Of a stretch of DNA of 64,000 nucleotides, positions 60,540 to 64,000 are shown piece after piece. The stretch spans positions 870,157 through 934,156 of the forward strand of contig PJRA01000313.1 of assembly GCA_016987375.1 (NCBI GenBank), given 5' to 3'. The position numbers and the translations under genes are program-made. The DNA is from Brachionus koreanus. Its lineage: Eukaryota; Rotifera; Eurotatoria; Ploima; Brachionidae. The notes beneath the pieces are model-generated. The model had not been told where the DNA came from, searched no databases, and saw nothing but the letters and a program-made list of their open reading frames with translations. Within the stretch, counting starts at the first letter, position 1. Each line of letters begins with the position of its first letter.

Positions 60540-62204
60540 TTGAAGATTGACAATAAAACTATTGACAACAAACAAGAAATCGGCAACATATTCAACCAAA
60601 TTTTTACGTCTATTTCATCAACGTCTGATTCAAAGTTTGAAGAATCAAAGAATTTCATTGATAGCATATTTGAACAATCTAAAAAAAAATCAAACACAAA
60701 TTTTAAATTTAATTTTACAAATGGAAAAGAAGTCGAAGAACTTTTGAATGAGTTAAACAATTCAAGTGGTCCTGGAGTATCTGGGATACCTATCAAGTGC
60801 TTTAAAAATAGTTCATCAAAGTTCAAATCAATAATTGCATATTTATTCAATTGCTCGATTTTATCAAACTCTATTCCAAATGATTGGAAGACAGCTCTAG
60901 TCACTCCGCTCTTTAAAAATAAGGGTTCAAGAGAACACCCGAACAATTATCGTGGAATCTCTGTCCTCTCGCCAATCGCTAAATTATTCGAAAAATTACT
61001 CCACAAGCAAATTATTGCGTTTTGTTCATTAAACATGATTATTTCTGGTGACCAGCATGGTTTTAGATCGGATCATAGCTGCGAATCAGCACTTCATGAA
61101 ATTATAACCGAAATGAACGAAATTAAAAGCAAAAGAATGATTGGATTTTTCCTGTTTATAGACTTCAAAAAAGCGTTTGACTCGGTCGATCAAAGTCTAC
61201 TACTCTATAAACTAGAAAAATATGGTTTCGAAAAGTCAGCAATTGCGCTTCTCTCAAATTATTTTACCAATCGGACGCAATATGTAAAAATTGATGATTT
61301 TATTTCCGAGCCAAAGCCAATCAGACTAGGTGTACCACAAGGGAGCGTCCTAGGCCCTCTCCTATTTTTACTCTTTATAAATCATATGGTCATATTCTTG
61401 TTAAACTGTAAGGTGAAGTTATTTGCAGACGACACGACGCTCTGTAAATCGGGTACTAGTCTTGCAATGACCTGCAATTTGTTAATTGAAGTATCAAATC
61501 AACTTCTTGAATGGTGCAAATATAATCGAATCGACATAAATTGGACTAAAACGAAAATCATGTTTATATCAAATAAGAAAAATGTCCACCTTCCAAAATT
61601 CGTTAATGTGAATGGTAACTGTATAGATGTTGTTGAAAGCTTTAAGCTCCTTGGTGTGATTATTGAGAATCGGCTTAATTTCTCACAATACGTTGCCCAA
61701 ACAAGAATCTCAATTAATAAAAGATTATATTCGATAAATCGACTATTTCATCTCGCTCACAAAGTAAGGCTCCAATTTTTCAAATCACTTATTTTGCCAT
61801 TTTTCGATTATTGCTCTACGTTAACTATTTACCTACCAAAAAGAGCAATTCAAAAACTAGCCAATACGTATAATCATTGTTTATTTAAATTATTGAATAT
61901 CCGTTATACAGTCAAGACAAATGAAGATTTTAATGGGCTAAATAACACTTTAAATAAATACAAAATCGAGTGTTTTCAACATCGTATTATAAGGAGGCTT
62001 TCCCGATTTGAACATAACATAGTCAACCTAAATACGTCGCATACTGGTTTAAACTCAATGTTAGTTAAAATTAACTCGGCTAGTAAACCGTATTTTTTAA
62101 GAAATTTAAATGAATTTATTTTACCATTTAAAGGAAAATTGAATGACTTTAAGGAAAAAACTTTTGATTATTTTTTTAGTAAATTAATTAACAAAATCCT
62201 TTAA
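60540..62204 (+). pseudogene. LINE ORF2, reverse transcriptase part
   Basis: About 550 codons with the ordered non-LTR RT motifs: PNDWKTALVTPLFKNKG, NYRGISVLS, GDQHGFRSDHSCESAL, LFIDFKKAFDSVD, LGVPQGSVLGPLLFLLFIN, the catalytic LFADDTTL, and INWTKTKIMFIS, followed by a C-terminal FDYC/LFKLLN region as in 33956-34711. The RT domain itself is uninterrupted. Upstream breaks (frameshift near 60365, stop near 60517) make the whole ORF2 a pseudogene unless another reading is used. Confidence 0.9.
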
Positions 62205-62490
62205 AAGGATATAAATTGTGGTTACAATATTTTTTGTATTAGAATTTATAACAACATAAACATTATTTTAAAAATTACTGAATTTTGTAAAATTTTTCCA
62301 ATTTTTGATCTGTCCTATAAGCAATTCTGGCAGTTTTGATCTATAATTTAATTTAATTGATATTATAAAATTCTTTTTTAAATTTTTATTGAATTTTACT
62401 TATTTTTCTTACTCAATAAAAGGGTTCATTCGGCTCCTCGAGCTTGGCACTAGCCTTTCGAATGAATTTAAATATTGAACATAATTGATT

Positions 62491-62928
62491 GATTGAATTG
62501 AATGTATAAATTCACACAGATTTTGATTAATTCGACATTTTATGAATGTAATTTTTTCCCCACTATATTGAGATATTAAATCAAAACAACCATTCAATTT
62601 TTAATTTCTACAATAATTGATTAGTTAAATAACGACAAAATCAGCAAAACCATCTTCAATAAAAAATATTTTTGACTCAGATTGTTAATAATTCAATCAA
62701 AATATTCTTTTAAATAATATTTTTCTTTCAGAATTAAATGATTAAGTTCACATAGATTTTGAAAAATTCTACATTTTATGAATCTAATTTTTACCAAATA
62801 GATTAAAATATTAAATCGAAACAATCATTCAAATATTAACTTCTAAAATAATTGATTGATTAAATAACGACAAAATCAGCAAAACCATCTTCAATAATAA
62901 ATATTTTTGACTCAGATAGTTAATAATT
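62491..62928 (-). repeat. 235-bp satellite, inverted block
   Basis: About 1.8 monomers in the reverse orientation to all other satellite here (TTCACACAGATTTTG, ACATTTTATGAATGTAAT). It borders the LINE 3' end on the left and meets forward satellite at about 62928. Confidence 0.9.
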
Positions 62929-64000
62929 ATATTCATAAAATGTCGAATTTTTCAAAATCTGTGTGAATTTAATCATTCAATTCTAAAAGAAAAATATTAT
63001 TTAAAAGAATATTTTGATTGAATTATTAACTATCTGAGTCAAAAATATTTTTTATTGAAGGTGGTTTTGTTAATTTTATCGTTATTTAATCAATCAATTA
63101 TGTAAGAAATTAAAAATTGAATGATTGTTTTGATTTAATATTTTAATCTATTTGGTAAAAATTATACTCATAAAATTTCGAATTTTTCAAAATCTGTGTG
63201 AATTTAATCATTTAATTCTGAAAGAAAAATAATATTTAAAAGAATATTTTGATTGAATTATTAACAATCTGAGTCAAAAATATTTTTTATTGAAGGTGGT
63301 TTTGTTAATTTTATCGGTATTTTATCAATCAATTATGTTTGAAATTAAAAATTAAATGATTGTTTTGATTTAATATCTCAATCTAGTGGGGAAAAAATTA
63401 CATTCATAAAATGTCGAATTTTCCGAATCTGTGTGAATTTATACATTCAATTCTAAAAGAAAAATATTATTTAAAAGAATATTTTGATTGAATTATTAAC
63501 TATCTAAGTTAAAAATATTTTTTATTGAAGATGGTTTTGTTAATTTTATCGTTATTTAATCAATCAATTATGTTAGAAATTAAAAAATGAATGATTGTTT
63601 TGATTTGATTTTTTAATCTATTTAGTAAAAAATATATTCATAAAATGTCGAATTTTTCAAGATCTGTGTGAATTTATACATTCAATTCTAAAAGAAAAAT
63701 AATATTTAAAAGAATATTTTGATTGAATTATTAACTATCTGAGTCAAAAATATTTATTTTTGAAGATGATTTTGCTGATTTTGTCGTTATTTAATCAATC
63801 AATTATTGTAGAAATTAAAAATTGAATGATTGTTTTGATTTAATATCTCAATCTAGTGGGGAAAAAATTACATTCATAAAATGTCGAATTTTTCAAAATC
63901 TGTCTGAATTTAATCATTTAATTCAAAAAAAAAAATATTATTTAAAAGAATATTTTGATTGAATTATTAACTATAGTAGTCAAAAATATTTATTATTGAA
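62929..64000 (+). repeat. 235-bp satellite, block D (runs off the window)
   Basis: Forward monomers resembling block C (AATATCTCAATCTAGTGGGGAAAAAATTACATTC). About 4.5 units; the array continues past the end of the window. Confidence 0.95.

Larger units (their letters stand above)
58314..62490 (+). mobile_element. Non-LTR retrotransposon (LINE) with inverted 5' part, inserted in satellite
   Basis: ORF2 (endonuclease plus reverse transcriptase) runs on the plus strand from about 59441. Left of it the ORF1 region lies on the minus strand (58314 to about 59440). This arrangement matches the 5' inversions that twin priming gives in LINE insertion. The 3' part after the RT stop is about 290 bp with an AATAAAAGGG stretch near 62415 and ends in a TTGATTGATTG-like tail next to inverted satellite. 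Domain content (APE-type endonuclease, RT, no RNase H seen) suggests the Jockey/CR1/L2 group; clade not settled. Confidence 0.85.

Overview
The window is nuclear DNA from an AT-rich animal. Reasons: introns of about 45-75 bp plus two of about 2.4 kb, a microsomal CYP4-type cytochrome P450, a DEG/ENaC channel, dystroglycan, host cell factor (HCF), dispersed 5S rRNA and tRNA genes, several classes of eukaryotic transposon and long satellite arrays. A monogonont rotifer such as Brachionus fits base composition, intron size and satellite load, but this is an inference and no single sequence here proves it.

Region 1 (about 1-24 kb) is a gene-bearing segment built from repeated 5S / tRNA-Lys(UUU) / tRNA-Gly(GCC) blocks: two 5S genes, four tRNA-Lys and three tRNA-Gly. 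Flanking DNA is duplicated in direct and inverted orientation. Between them lie a six-exon CYP4-like P450 (+), two tandem Helitron-like elements carrying a 31-bp minisatellite and a diverged 287-bp internal repeat, a single-exon DEG/ENaC channel (-), and a dystroglycan gene (-) whose signal-peptide exon I place 2.4 kb upstream of the main exon.

Region 2 (24-34.8 kb) holds a three-exon HCF gene (-) with an N-terminal kelch region and C-terminal fibronectin-III region; exon phases and splice sites agree. It is bordered by, and contains in its large intron, decayed retrotransposon pieces. A dead LINE reverse transcriptase lies at 33.5-34.8 kb.

Region 3 (34.9-64 kb) is satellite DNA with a period of about 235 bp in four blocks and visible higher-order structure. 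It is interrupted by a Ty3/gypsy-type LTR retrotransposon (39.6-45.0 kb, minus strand, 5-bp target duplication, frame-disrupted), a 4.7-kb stretch with two opposed halves of hAT transposase, and a LINE (58.3-62.5 kb) whose 5' part is inverted. That inverted part encodes an ORF1-like protein in frame with a Ulp1/SENP-type (C48) cysteine protease domain. This is the most unusual item in the window: a non-LTR retrotransposon that appears to carry a SUMO/ubiquitin-like protease domain in ORF1.

The host genes show no shared pathway. The mobile elements all look non-functional as they stand (stops, frameshifts, truncations), apart from the two tandem Helitron-like elements, which are nearly identical to each other but encode no protein.
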